A stretch of DNA of 64,000 bases from Batkoa obscura. Taxonomy: Eukaryota; Entomophthoromycota; Entomophthoromycetes; Entomophthorales; Batkoaceae. Shown piece after piece: positions 1 to 12,132 of this stretch (position 1 is its first letter; each line of letters begins with the position of its first letter). Made by a program: the position numbers and the translations under genes. A model generated the notes under the pieces. That model made no database searches and was not told where the DNA came from. It saw nothing but the letters and a program-made list of their open reading frames with translations. The stretch is taken from positions 62,001 through 126,000 of the forward strand of contig JASVEC010000017.1 in NCBI GenBank assembly GCA_030770535.1, written 5' to 3'.

Positions 1-791
1 ACAATGAAATACCTCAAAGCTTACCAAACAACCAAAATGGTCCAATCGCTCAAAGTTCACAAACCAATAATCATGCATCTATTACATATAAGCCCAATCC
101 ATTTAACTTTAAACCAGGAAAAAAAGAATCAGATTCTTATATCTGTTTACCATTAAATTCACGTAGTAGCTACTGGGCATTAAAATTATTACCTAAACCT
201 GCTCAAGAGGCTGTATCTTCTTTGATTAGTGCTGGTGTTTTAAAAGCTACTTATCCTTTTAGTGGTACTTATCCTACCGATACTAGTACTGCTACTGGTT
301 ACTATCCAACCACCACTCCAGATATAACTATTACTACCACAGATACTAGAGTAACATCTACTCCTGATGTTTCTACTGATACTGATACTGGAGTAACGTC
401 TACTCCTGATGTTTCTACTGATACTGATACTGGAGTAACATCTACTCCTGATGTCTCCACTATTACCAACACTGGAGATTCTTCAACTCCAGGAATCTCT
501 ACTTCCACTGACACTGGTGTAACATCTACCCCAGATGTTTCAACAACCACCAATACTGGTGATTCTTCTACACCCGGAATTTCTACTATAACCAACACCG
601 GTGATTCTTCCACTCCAGGAATTTCCACTACCACTAATACTGGAGCTTCTTCTACTCCAGGAATAACTACGATTACTGATATTACAACAACTTCAGGAGT
701 CTCGACTAGTGCCACATACACTGGGTATCCAAGACCTTCTGGACATTATGGATTTCCACCAAACTATAGCTCAGATATAAGAAACTTTTAG
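1..791 (+). CDS. Ser/Thr-rich secreted wall-type protein, 3' part
   Basis: The reading frame is open from base 3 to the stop at 789-791, so the start and any signal peptide lie upstream of the window. About 40 residues of Asn/Gln-rich sequence come first. Next is a block starting SYICLPLNSRSSYWALKLL and continuing PKPAQEAVSSLISAGVL. Then follow degenerate repeats of the type T-(N/D)-TG-x-(S/T)-STP-(G/D)-(I/V)-ST, and a Gly/Pro/Tyr-rich tail. The same block occurs in the intact gene at 12133-13374 and in the pseudogene at 10725-11367, so this is one family. The Ser/Thr-rich repeats look like an O-mannosylated extracellular stalk. I do not recognise the conserved block as a named domain. A long Val-rich frame on the opposite strand is only the mirror image of the repeats. 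Confidence 0.75.
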   Translation, partial: NEIPQSLPNNQNGPIAQSSQTNNHASITYKPNPFNFKPGKKESDSYICLPLNSRSSYWALKLLPKPAQEAVSSLISAGVLKATYPFSGTYPTDTSTATGYYPTTTPDITITTTDTRVTSTPDVSTDTDTGVTSTPDVSTDTDTGVTSTPDVSTITNTGDSSTPGISTSTDTGVTSTPDVSTTTNTGDSSTPGISTITNTGDSSTPGISTTTNTGASSTPGITTITDITTTSGVSTSATYTGYPRPSGHYGFPPNYSSDIRNF

Positions 792-2332
792 GTAAATCAA
801 GAAACTATTTTTTATCAATCAATAAAATTATTATATTTATATCTTTTATTTTATTATTTTATTTTATTGATAATTTTAAGCTTTGAAAATGAGATTTGAG
901 GATGTTTTTTTTGTTTAAGAATTTTACTAACAATCTTTCCGCTGAAATAGCGCTTAAAAATGGAAAAAATAATGAAGCCAAAAAAAACACCTCCATTTGA
1001 TTATATTCATTATTTAATATTAGAAATTCAATAAGTATTAAAATAAATCATAATGGTAATAATATTGCCTTATTTAAAAAAATGTTATTTTTTTTACGAT
1101 TGAAAGATAGTAATTTTAATTGTTATATTAATTTAAATAAAATATATAAATACCTTAGTCAATGAAACTAAATGACTAAACCTTTTATTAAAAAACCTTT
1201 TAGTAAGATAGGAGTAGAGTCTAACAGAGATCCTTAATTTTATAAGGAGTAAAGTAAAGTAAAGAAATGAGATATATTTCATTTTTATTCTCTAGTAGAC
1301 TAAAAATACTATTTAAAACCATAAATAAAGTACAGTTAAAATCATACTTTGTTTCTTATTATTAAAATAACATCTTTTTTAAAGATTTATTATATATTAC
1401 ATTCCATCACCTCAAGAGTACATATTAGTATCATACAAAGTAGATATAGATCAAAGTCTTTCCACTATAATAGACATTAAAATTATTAACCAAGCATTGA
1501 AGTTATCTAATAAATAAGTAGTTATTTTTATTAAATAAATGAAAGTAGCTATTATGATATTACTATTATATTATTACTTTCAAGTATTTAGAAGGGATCG
1601 TAATAGTAATTAATTGACTAAATGAAGAAAAGGTAAAATAAATTATAAGAAATTAATTCATAATAAAAACTCATTAATTTAGAATATCTTCTATAAAGTG
1701 ATTGTTTTAAAATAGTATATAAATAAGGTAAGTTATAGAAATTGTATATTTTTTCTTTATTATTAAAGTAATAGCACTATTTTTTAAAAATTGTATTATC
1801 TTATAATTTATCCCATAAATAAATATAAGGCCACAATAATATTGGGGATACAGAAAGTTCTAATTTGAACTAAATTTAATATATAACTTAATAATTAATA
1901 ATTAGGACATTATAAGTTTATTAAAAATCCTTACAGTTAAATACCTTCAATCTATCCTTTACAAGTTTTTTTTATCGCATATCGATAATTTATTATTGTC
2001 GTTACTATTGTTTGATATTTATTTTTAGTGAACTAAAAGCATACATAAATTGAATTTTGTGTTTTTCAAATAGATACAAGTGTTAACAGAATAAATATCA
2101 TGGAGAATTACTAAAAATAGAGATTTCTCTATAATTTTTATAAACTTCAGATGCGCCATAAAGTCATTATTCTCATCAACGGTAAATTTTCTATGTTTTT
2201 AACTTAAAATTCTTAAATCATAAGCTCAATTTATCCAATTGATTAAGCTTTGTTAGCAAACGCAGTAAAATATTACTTTCAATAGAGAATTATAAATCCT
2301 TCCTTTTTTCAAACAAATTTTTTTAATTAACC
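792..2332. other. AT-rich spacer, one MITE copy
   Basis: No gene is supported here. The only structured item is the 100-bp terminal-inverted-repeat element at 897-995. The rest is AT-rich with short frames only. Confidence 0.6.
897..995 (-). mobile_element. 100-bp MITE-like element, copy 1
   Basis: A minus-oriented copy of a family with ends of the type TGGGGATGT...ACAYCCCCA. It begins TGAGGATGTTTTTTTTG, ends AAAACACCTCCA and contains the core AAATAGCGCTTAAAAATGG. It has no coding capacity. Nine related copies lie elsewhere in this window. Confidence 0.75.
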
Positions 2333-4119
2333 ATGGGTAGTAATAGTTTCAAAGCAGAGCATAAAAACAAAAATAAAAGAAATTCAAAGTATAAAAAGAA
2401 TAATAAACGTTCCAGTCCAAAATTGAGTCCAAAATTAGCTAATAAAAGTAATGATAGTACTAATGTCAGTGAAAAAGGATCTGATAAGGTAGAAACTAAC
2501 AGTCAAAAAGAAGTTGAGGAGAAAAAGGATGATGAAGATAAGGCTAGTGAGAAAATAGTAACCAAAGCTTTAGAAGAAGGAAGTGGTAATGGTGAGAATA
2601 TAAATAAGAAGGAAGATAAAGAAGATACTGAAGTTTCAACTAAAAATGAGGAGAAAAAGCAATTAAAAAAGAAACAAGAAGCTAAGAATTTAAAACAACA
2701 GGTTAAAGATCAAGAAATTTTAAGTAATAATAGTAATAAGAATAATGAAGAGATTACTGTGAGTAAACAACAAGATAGAAAGGGAACAACTGAAACTGAT
2801 GTTAAGGAAGATAGTAATAATAAAAAAGAAGAATTAGCTAGTACTAATTCAGTTGCTATTAAATCAACTCCATCTCAAAATAATGTTAATAGTAATAAAG
2901 ATCAAGTTGTTACAGATAGAACACCATTATTAAAGAATACCAACAGTGATAGTAATAGTAATACTGGTTATACTAATTCAGTTCAAGAAACTAGAATCAA
3001 TATTCCAAATAATCATAATAGCAATGAAAATACAACTAATGAAAATACAACTAATGAAAATCGTCAAGGTAAATTAATATAATAAATAATATAATAGCAT
3101 ATTTAATATATATTAATCTTTTAGCACCAAATAATAATTATATTAAATGGATCATAATTATAGGATTATTAATTTTAGGCAATATTGTTGGTGTTTATTT
3201 ATTATTTTTACAACCTACTTTAAGTTTAGGAGAAAAGATGATGGAACAAATTAATTATAAAAGAATTTTAAATGACCAAAAAGCATTAAATGAACAAAAT
3301 GAAAGTAAAGAATATATTTTAAAAGAAAGTAAAGGATTTAAAAATATATTATCAATTCAACAAAAATTTCAATTTCCATATTGGAAATTAAATCAACCAT
3401 CTGAAGTTTATTTAAAATTAAATGATAAAAATTTACCTTTTGTTGAAAATAAAGATTTTCAAGGTTAGCTTTTATTATTATTAAATATATATAATTCTCT
3501 TTCTTACTATGTTAAATAAATAGTATAAATATAAATAAAAATATATGTTATATCTATATATTATTAATATTACAAATAAATAAGCATAAAAATATATAGA
3601 TATAAATATATTATTATTCAATTTTTATTTTTAATTAATCTCTTATTTATTATATTATATTATACTATATTATATTTATTTTTATCTTATTATAGTTATT
3701 CCATACAGTGGTAATTTTAAAGCATATAATAAAAAGGTAGTGATAGGTAAAATAAGTACTACATGTTCTTTATATAATTTTGAATTCTATAATCAAATTA
3801 TAATGGTACCGTATGAACCTGAAATATGCCCCCATTTATTTATACCAAGTTATAGTGGACAAGAAGTAAGCATTTCTATTATAATATATATATATATGTA
3901 TATTAATAATTATAATTTAATATAAATTTTTTATTATAGGCTGGTGCTTCAGCAATAATTTATTATTTAAATGAAACTCAATCTTTTCCTAACTTATATC
4001 CATATCAACCTCATTTATTATCTTCTCATTGGAATTCAACTATTGATAATGAAGCTTTAAAAATACCAGTATTATTTGTTACATCAACTATGGCTAAATT
4101 ATTAAAATATTATTCTTTA

Positions 4120-4163
<44 letters not shown>

Positions 4164-4841
4164 GAAAGATAAAGATAAAGATAAAGAAGATATTAATTTA
4201 TTATCTATTATTACACATTCAAAACATAAACTAAAACAATCCGAAAACTTATTATTTAAAGTTAATAATAAAGAAAATGAAAGTAGCCAATTGGAATTGA
4301 TTATTGCCACAGATTGGGGTAAATTTTATTAACTTATTTTATATAAGAAATTAACTTTTTATATTTTTAAATAGATAATTTCAATAGCAAGGATGATAAT
4401 AGTAATCAATCAAGTAGTAATATAGTTTTGTTAGAATTATTACGTATTATTGACAAATTAAAATTAAAATTGAAATATAAATTACAATTTCATTATTATT
4501 CCAAGAATTTTGAAATGGGTTTAGGTATTAAACAATTTCTAAAAGATAATCCACACAATGAACAACAATATTATGTATATTTAAAAAATATACAAAACTT
4601 TAATTTACAATTATTAAATACTCAAGAATTACCATTAAATATTCAACAACAATCCGAATATTTAAAAAATTTATTAAAATTAAGTTTATCAGTGATTAAT
4701 AATTCAACTAATTTTAATCATCCTGTAATAATTGATAATCAACAGTTACAATTAAATAATTCTATTTTGAATCCTTTATTAAATATTATTCAAAATAATA
4801 TACCATTACAAATATTATTTAGTAAAAATAAATCAACTAAC

Positions 4842-4872
<31 letters not shown>

Positions 4873-5013
4873 TAGATTTAAATCAAAGAATTATTAATGT
4901 AAGTTGAATTATTTATTATTTATATATTATTTTAAATTTATTGATATTAATTTTTTAAATTTATTTAGATATTACAATTATTAATCACTTTATTATTATT
5001 ATTAAATGAATAA
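2333..5013 (+). CDS. Type II membrane protein with PA domain and degenerate M28 peptidase domain
   Basis: Six exons fit: 2333-3068, 3125-3463, 3696-3865, 3940-4318, 4375-4898 and 4969-5013, about 730 residues. Residues 1-245 form a charged Lys/Glu/Ser/Asn-rich cytoplasmic tail containing TDRTPLL, which resembles an acidic-dileucine sorting signal. One hydrophobic segment follows (about 254-276). After it comes a protease-associated (PA) fold with KVVIGKISTTCSLY, AGASAIIYYL and IPVLFVTSTMAKLL, about 355-450. The C-terminal part aligns by pattern with M28 peptidases of the transferrin-receptor/PSMA type. The metal-ligand and general-base positions are not conserved: YYSKNFEMGLG stands where WDAEEFGLLG is usual. 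I infer an inactive peptidase-like receptor or adaptor of the endosome/vacuole, comparable in layout to Vps70 or Tre1/Tre2. Poly-Asn runs interrupt both domains. The fold assignment is by eye and moderate. Confidence 0.55.
4120..4162 (+). repeat. AAT microsatellite coding poly-Asn
   Basis: About 14 AAT units inside exon 4 of the PA/M28-like gene, read as Asn. A shorter run lies near 4849-4873 in exon 5. Confidence 0.8.
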
Positions 5014-5085
5014 AAAATAATAAAACAAGAGTAAAACATTAAATTAATCTTATTATCTAATTTTATTTATCTATAATAATTATAA

Positions 5086-5275
5086 TTATAATTCATTATT
5101 ATTTAATGAATTGAGTTTATCTTCTACTTTAATATAAATATATAATTTAACTTTCATTTTAAATAATCTTCTTAAATTCATTGTAGCTTCTTGGACTACT
5201 TGATTGATTAATTGACCATTAGCGCCTACTAATATTTTCTAAAATAAAAATAAAAATAATTATTAACATCAATAA

Positions 5276-5318
<43 letters not shown>

Positions 5319-6318
5319 TAGAATACTTACTTTATGTTTAATATTATTAACTATTAATAATTGATCAATTCTTAATATATTTTCAATTTCATTAAAATCC
5401 CAATTTAAATTTTTTTGAACAAAAACATAAGGTAAATAAGATTTTAATCGAATAAAATAACTTTCTTTAATAGTATCCATTACTCTCTCATAATCTGATT
5501 GATCTGTTTTTAAAAATTGTGGATATTCCCATTTACCTGGTAATGTTTGAGCTAATAAATAATCTTTCAATAGATTGATATTGATTTGTTCTTTAACACT
5601 AATAAAAAAATACTTAATATTTTCAATTTCTTTAAGTTTATTTGAATATTTTATCATTAATTTCTTTTCTACTTTTTCCTTCATTTCTAATTTAACTTTT
5701 TCTTCCTTAGGAATCAAATCTATTTTATTAAATCCAATAATTACTTTCTTTTTCCCTAACATTTCCCCAACTCTATCTACAATATAATCCTCTGCATAAT
5801 TTGTCATATTTAAATATTTAAACCCATCTAATAATACTAATACTAAATCACTTTCATTACTACATTGCCAAGCTGAATTAATTAATTCTCTATTAAATTT
5901 TAAATTCTTTTTCAATTTACTATTATATCCAGTAGTTAATTTATAATTTGTTAAATTTGTAGTTACCCCTGGAGTATCTAAAAATTGTAATTGTTTATTT
6001 TCAAATGTTAATATACCAGCTATTCTTTTTCTTGTTGTTTGTGGTCGTTCTGAAACTGAAGTAATCTATTATACTTTATTAATATTAAGTTTATAAATTC
6101 AAACTAATTACATTTGAATTAAAATGAAATTTTTTTAATATTAAAAGTGGAATATAAAATAACTTACTTTTTCTCCAATAATAAAATTAACTAAACTACT
6201 TTTACCAGCATTAGCTGGACCTATAATACTTAATTTTAAAGTTTCACTGTTGGTTGGTATCTCAAATTCTTTATAAATTTTACTAAATTTATCTTCTAAA
6301 CCTAAAAAATAATAATTA

Positions 6319-6360
<42 letters not shown>

Positions 6361-6631
6361 TTATTTTTAATATTTCTATTGACTTACTTATTGGTTTAAA
6401 ATCTTTAGGTAACAATTGTAATCTATTAATTTCTTTTTTTTCTTCTACTTTTTCTTTACTAGTTTGAGTTTTTATTGTTTGATATAAGATTCTAGTAGAT
6501 GCTTGGAATAATTGGGAATTTAATTTATAATTTAATAGTCGAGGTATCATAGTGATTAATTTCATATTGAAATAAAATATTAAAAATTTAAAAAATTTAA
6601 AAAATTTAAAATTTAATAAATTATTGATCAT
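5086..6631 (-). CDS. ERAL1: Mitochondrial ERA-type GTPase (ERAL1 homologue)
   Basis: Four minus-strand exons: 6631-6388, 6301-6168, 6065-5331 and 5238-5086, giving 421 residues. A second ATG 22 codons in (6565) may be the true start, because the sequence after it looks like a mitochondrial presequence (MKLITMIPRLLNYKL). The G domain shows G1 GPANAGKS (109-116), G3 DTPG (156-159) and G4 NKID (239-242). The last exon is a KH domain with GANG (376-379). ERA binds small-subunit rRNA and is needed for assembly of the small ribosomal subunit; with this leader it should act on the mitochondrial one. It is divergent from the RMND1-like gene, with only about 120 bp between them. Its stop lies about 70 bp from the end of the gene before it. 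Poly-trinucleotide runs sit in two introns. The family call is secure; the symbol follows the human name. Confidence 0.88.
5276..5318. repeat. ATA/TAA microsatellite in the last ERA intron
   Basis: About 14 uninterrupted trinucleotide units within the intron at 5239-5330. Confidence 0.75.
6318..6358. repeat. ATT microsatellite in the first ERA intron
   Basis: A run of about 13 ATT units inside the intron at 6302-6387. Confidence 0.7.
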
Positions 6632-6751
6632 TATTTAATTGAAATTCTAAAAATAATCTAAGATAAATGATTGGTTTAATAAATATAATAAAATAAAAAC
6701 AAAATTGAAATTAATGTTAATTTTGATTTTTATTAAAAACTCAATAACAAA

Positions 6752-8107
6752 ATGTTTCATTTATTTAAACAATCTATAAAACATAAACCACATCTGTTAT
6801 CCTCTTTAGCATACATTCGATTACAACCTTTATCTAGCTATCAACCAATCTTAGAGAAATCCAATTTAATTCGAGATATTGGAAAAGAGGTAATATTCAA
6901 AATACTTTTAATACTTCTTTTAATACTTTTAATAATATTAATATTAATATTAATATCATTATAATTATTATATTAGGCCAGTGAAGCATTAAGTGTTAGT
7001 AGTACACGAGTAAAAGAACAAAGTAAATTACAAAAAAAAAATAATTTAAGAAGAGTTAAAATCAATACTCAACAAGATGAAGAGAATTTCATTTTTAACA
7101 AATTTGAACAAAATAATACTTTATTTTTAAATAATTATAAAGTAAGCTTATTAATGTTAATAATTTATTATTTAGTTATTTAGTTATTTATTTATTTATT
7201 TATTAATAAATTTTATTAATTTTTAATACATATATATATATAGAAATCCCATTGTCAAGCTTATTGTACTGCTGAAGAATATGATTTAACTAAATTATTA
7301 CCTTTACTTTCATCCAATTTTAAAACTAACAAAATCACAGATGATGTTTATCATTTGACTTCAATTACTTCGGAATTTGAAGCAGAAATCTTTTTATTTC
7401 AAGGAGGAACATTTGTAATTTGGGGTTTAGATAAAGAATATGGGGATTTATTTTTAGAAAATTATATACGTAAAGAAGATTCAATTGAACTTGGAAGATA
7501 TTTAGAATATGAAAAAGAAGATTTTAGTTATTATGAAGATGGTGAATTAAATACTCAAATGTTCAATGAAAGTATATTAATTGATAGTAAAAAAGATCCT
7601 ATTTTAACTAAGTTAGCATTTTCTCATGGATTAGCTAGAAGTGCTAAATTAAGTATATTAGAAGATATGTTAGATAATTTATTACAAAGTATGAGTCATT
7701 ATCCATTAATATTAGTAAAAAATGAAAATATTCGATTAAAAAGAAAAGATATCCTTAATAAAATAGGTCAAGTATTTTTAATTCGTGGTATATTAAATTT
7801 ACAATCTGAATCCTTTTTAGATACTCCTGATTATTATTGGAGTAAACCGAAATTAGAAGTTTATTATGATCAAATTAGTAAAAATTTAGATGTAAGACCA
7901 AGGATTGCTATTTTAAATAAAAAATTAGATTATGCTAACGAATTAACTGATTTATTAAGAGAACAATTATCTGAAAATCATTCCAATAAATTAGAATGGT
8001 GTATTATTCTTTTAATTGCAGTTGAAGTAGGTTTTGAATTAATTCGTTATTATGAAAGATATAAGCAAAGAAATAACATCAATAATAATATTAATTTATT
8101 AAAATAA
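6752..8107 (+). CDS. RMD1: RMND1-like DUF155 mitochondrial protein
   Basis: Three exons: 6752-6889, 6977-7141 and 7244-8107, 388 residues. The N-terminus is basic and Leu/Ser-rich, like a mitochondrial leader. The DUF155 domain starts near residue 105 with CQAYCTAEEYDLTKLL. It continues with EAEIFLFQGGTFVIWGL and RYLEYEKEDFSYYEDGEL, and ends with one hydrophobic helix at about 351-370 (LEWCIILLIAVEVGFELI). This order matches human RMND1 and yeast Rmd1/Rmd8/Sif2. RMND1 is an inner-membrane protein that supports mitochondrial translation, which fits an ERA-type GTPase gene sharing its 120-bp promoter. That link is inference. The family is well supported; the exact subfamily symbol is less certain. 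Confidence 0.82.
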
Positions 8108-8183
8108 ATAAATAAAAATTAAAAAATAGAATAATAATAATTCTATTTTTATTATTTTATTTAATCTATTTTATTATTATTAC

Positions 8184-8547
8184 TTAATTATTATCATTAT
8201 TATTATTATTATTTAACATTTGCTCCATCTGTTGAATTTCATTTTTCATTATATTAAATTGAATTAAACAATGTTTTGCTTCATTTAAACAATTAAACTT
8301 TTTTAATTTAATAATTAATAGTTTTAATTTATTAAATTCTTGTTTTAAATTATTAAAATATTCTATTATATTCAATTGTCCTGTCATAACTTTTAATTCC
8401 ATCATTTGTAATTTAATTTCAATTTCTTGTTTTCTTTCTAAATTGTTATTTGCTACTTTTAATTCATTTTCTAATACTGGTTTTGATATTAATCGTTGAA
8501 GTTGATTATATTCACTAAGTATCTTTTCTTTTTCTTCATTATTATTA

Positions 8548-8634
<87 letters not shown>

Positions 8635-10314
8635 GTAATAATTTCATTATTATTAATATTGATCTCTTCTTTATCCTCAATAAATAAAATCCAATGTTGA
8701 GTTTGATTAGCTTGATTTTGATTTTTAAATGGACTTCTCATTTTTAAACTACCGGTGACTGTAGATTCTATTGGTTTCCTTGAATTATTAAGATATAACT
8801 AAATAATATTAATAAATAAAATTTATAATAATAAATAATAGAAACTTACATTAATTTCAAAATTAATTTCATTATTAGTTAATAATTGTTTTAATGAAAT
8901 TAAGCATTGACCAATTAAATAAGGTTTAAAAAAGAAACCACGATAATGATAAAATGTTAATTGAATATTTTTTCTTTCTATCAATCTTTCATTTACTTTA
9001 TTTTTTTCCAAATATATTTTTTTACTAAATAAAAATTCAGGGTCACTATTTTGATAGATAACTTTACTATCTAATTTCTCTATTTTATTTCCTAAATTTA
9101 ATTCTAATGTAAAATAACTATCAACTAATTGATCTTCAATTTTATTACAATATAAATGATTCGCTTTTTTTATATTAATTTCCAATTGATTAGGTGGAAT
9201 ATCCATATTAATTAATTGTTTGGTATATTTAATAACTTCTAATTGATATTTTGGTAATTTTTTACTTTTTAATAACAATTCTTTTTGTTGTTCAAATCTT
9301 TTTTTATATCTTTGAAATCGAATTGCATTCACTTTATCATTGAATTTATAATAATCTCGAGCTAATTTTTTAGCTTCATCTATTTGTACTTCAATTTTAG
9401 CTAATAATTCTTCTTTTTGATCAATTAAACTGGGTTCAATTATCTAATTAATATATATTTTTTATATATTAAATTATATTAAATTATATTAAATCAAATA
9501 AACTTACCTTTGGGCTCTCCTCTTTAATTTGATTATTAATTATTTTATTCTTATTCTCATTATCTTTATTATTATAAATTGTTTGTTTACTCTTACTCTC
9601 TTTCCTATTCAATAATTCTTGTAATTTATTTAAATCCTTATTATCATCTTTAAACAGTAATGAGTCCAATTGTTTAGCTTTTAACATCAACTCTTTAACT
9701 TTATTAATATCTCCCAGTTTTTTAAATTCTAAAGCTTTCATTTTTAATTGTCTTTGTTCTTCTTTTATTGCTTTTTCATCTCTTGATATATTATTTTTAC
9801 CACTTAATTGGTCTAATTCTTTCTATAAGGGACATTAGTATTTATTATTCTTTTTTTAATTGATCTTATAATTAATATTACCAATAAACTTGAGTCAATT
9901 TCAATTTCAATTTCTTCTTCTTTTGCTTTTTCAATCACTTTTTTTATTCTTGGTTTATCATTTAACTCTTGTGTTAACTTTAAAATAGTGTCATCTTCTT
10001 TTTCATCAACTCCAATTTTATTCTCTTTTTCCTTTTCATCTTCATATTTAATAGCATTATTATTTATAGATAAAGCATTAAACTCTTTCTATAAAAAAAT
10101 GTTAAAATTTTCTTTTTAATAATAATAATAATAATAATAATAGTAATAATAGTAATAATAATATATTAAAATTTACCATCAATTCCTCATCTTCTTCAAG
10201 TTCGTCATAATTAAAATTATTCTCATTTCCTTCTTCTTCATCATAGTTTTCTTCTTTTAATAAAGAATCAATATCTAAATTATTTAATAATAAGTCAATA
10301 TTTTGTTGATTCAT
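8184..10314 (-). CDS. CC2D1/Lgd homologue with DM14 repeats and C2 domain
   Basis: Five minus-strand exons: 10314-10177, 10088-9882, 9822-9508, 9443-8850 and 8798-8184, 622 residues. After an acidic N-terminus, a DM14 motif lies near 138-175 (MKALEFKKLGDINKVKELML). A second DM14-like helix pair follows near 222-285 (NAIRFQRYKKRFEQQKELLL). A C2 domain runs from about 308 to 445 (LEINIKKANHLYCNKIEDQL onward, split by an intron). A long poly-Asn tract and a coiled-coil region complete the protein. CC2D1A/B and Drosophila Lgd bind ESCRT-III (CHMP4/Shrub) through DM14 and regulate endosomal sorting. Animal members have four DM14 repeats; I see about two. The gene ends 76 bp from the RMND1-like gene, tail to tail. 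Confidence 0.72.
8550..8634. repeat. TTA microsatellite coding poly-Asn in the CC2D1 gene
   Basis: The longest trinucleotide tract in the window, about 28 units. It is read as Asn on the minus strand, C-terminal to the C2 domain. Uninterrupted homopolymer frames on both strands here are by-products. Confidence 0.85.
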
Positions 10315-10724
10315 GCTTTGCTTAATTGAAAAAAAAAGTTATAAAATAAGATTAAACTTTGAATTTTATAATTTTTAAAATTAGATTTTAGAATAATGAC
10401 GTCAATTTCATTAAAAATATTATCACTAAAAATTTTGAGATTGGATTTAAAATCAATAAATCTATTAGAAAAAAATGCATTAATTTTAAAACAGATTTTA
10501 AAGTAATTAAACAATTTTTCAATCATTTATATTGAAATAATTCAAATCTAATATTCTAAACAAATTACATAATTTATTTCTTATTATAAAATAAAATCAT
10601 TAATTAACATCAATTTGATATAAATTTCACAATAAAATTAATTTAAATCATTCAACATTTACAACATAATAACAGCGATATCATTACATAATCAATTTTT
10701 ATTGAATAAAAACTCTTATTTCAA
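10315..10724. other. Spacer between the CC2D1 gene and a pseudogene
   Basis: AT-rich; it should hold the CC2D1 promoter. A 71-codon minus frame reaching the CC2D1 start has no recognisable feature and is not called. Confidence 0.5.
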
Positions 10725-11367
10725 TTATTTATAAGCTTCCAACATTTGATTTCTAGTTGAAAACCCATAATGTTCAAAACTTCTTGCTCTTGGTCAGTGT
10801 CCATTGTATAAAACACTATTAGATTCTCTTAGAGTACTAATAGTCTCAATAATCGTAGTTGATTTTGTGATACTGGCTACATTGAGAGCATTAATTGTTT
10901 TTGAAATATTAATTTTATCTGGGGCATTAGTTGGTCCTGTTCTAGAAGTAACATCAGGATCTGAAGTTACTGCTAGAATAGTAGCAAAATGAAAAATAGT
11001 TAAAGTTAGAGGAGAAGAAGTATAAATAAGTTTTAAAGCACTAACATTGATTAAAAAAGAGATAGCTTCTTGAGCTGGTTTTTATAGTAATTTAAGGCCC
11101 AATAATTATTAACTGGGTTTAATAGTAAACAAGTAGAAGAATTAGCTTCTTTTTTTTTGTTTTTATAATTAAATATATTATGCTTTTGGGATATAGATGT
11201 TATACTGTTGAGCTGAGCACTTGGAATCATTTCATTGCTTGGTAAACTTGGGCCCATTTTATCCTATCATCTAACATGCCATCAATTTGATTATTTTTAT
11301 TATTGCTAATTAATACTTGAGCAATAACAGCATTCAATAAGATTAGTAATGAAGCGTGATATTTCGT
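10725..11367 (-). pseudogene. Decayed copy of the Ser/Thr-rich wall-type protein gene
   Basis: On the minus strand the leader reads KYHASLLILLNAVIAQ after an ACG where the intact gene at 12133-13374 has its ATG (MKYHAPLAVLLNVIIAQS). Further along are remnants of the shared block (STCLLLNPVNNYWAL, then KPAQEAISFLI in another frame) and of the Ser/Thr-rich region. The tail ends YNGH, stop, PRARSFEHYGF, comparable to YGGYWPR in the intact copy. The lost start, at least one frame change and an in-frame stop show that it is dead. It lies 0.8 kb downstream of the intact copy in the same orientation, which suggests tandem duplication followed by decay. Confidence 0.78.
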
Positions 11368-12132
11368 ATTTTAATAAAAATAAGAATGAAATGTTGATTA
11401 TTAATAATTATTAGATTCAATATATATGGGTATTTATATCCTTCATTTTGGGCTAATATTAATCTATTTTAATAATAAAATCGAAAAAAATATCAAGTTT
11501 AAGCTAAAAGTTATTTTTAGCATTAATTACGCAGTTTAGTTGGTAACATCAATTTTAAAATTAAAATAGTTATTTTTTTCTAAAGATTTGGTAAGTTTCA
11601 AGTCTTTTACCAAAGCCTCTTTTAATCACTAGCCTTTTTTTACTATAAAAAAATAAAGTGATACTAGATTTGTTTTGAATTTTAAAAATAATAAATAAAA
11701 GTGTTTTATTTGATGTTGATGGAAATTGTTTAGTTGTTTTTATGGCAATGATTATACTTTCAAATAGCTATCAATTAGTATTATTATGTAATTTAAGGCT
11801 TTTAATAACATTCAAATTCAAGTTGTTAATATGGCTGACAAAATAAAGTAATTCCAGGTCCAAATATTTGAGAACATCTAACCTAAAGAGGCTATATTAT
11901 AATCTTGTAAAATTTTGTAAATCACACACAATTTAAAAATTATCTAAAGTAAAATTTATTAATAAAGTCGCATTTTACTAAAACTTATTTTAATATTGAT
12001 CACACTTCAATTGAATTTTGCATTAAATTATAAACAATTTTTTTTTAAACTTAAAGCTAATAATATTATAATAATACTATAAAATATATTACTTTATTGA
12101 ATAAAAGCAACTAAATACTTGATTTAAAAGTT
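11368..12132. other. Spacer with relic TATA box
   Basis: It contains GATATAAATA (minus strand, 11431-11440), 64-73 bp before the decayed start of the pseudogene. Nothing else is recognised. Confidence 0.5.

Noticed and set aside
302-721. Val-rich 139-codon frame on the minus strand
   Set aside because: It is the mirror of the Ser/Thr repeats of the plus-strand gene and has no features of its own.
8489-8687. Poly-Ile frames on both strands
   Set aside because: They arise from the TTA microsatellite that codes for Asn in the CC2D1 gene.
10311-10526. 71-codon minus-strand frame touching the CC2D1 start
   Set aside because: AT-rich, Phe/Lys/Asn-biased, no motif; it lies where the promoter should be.
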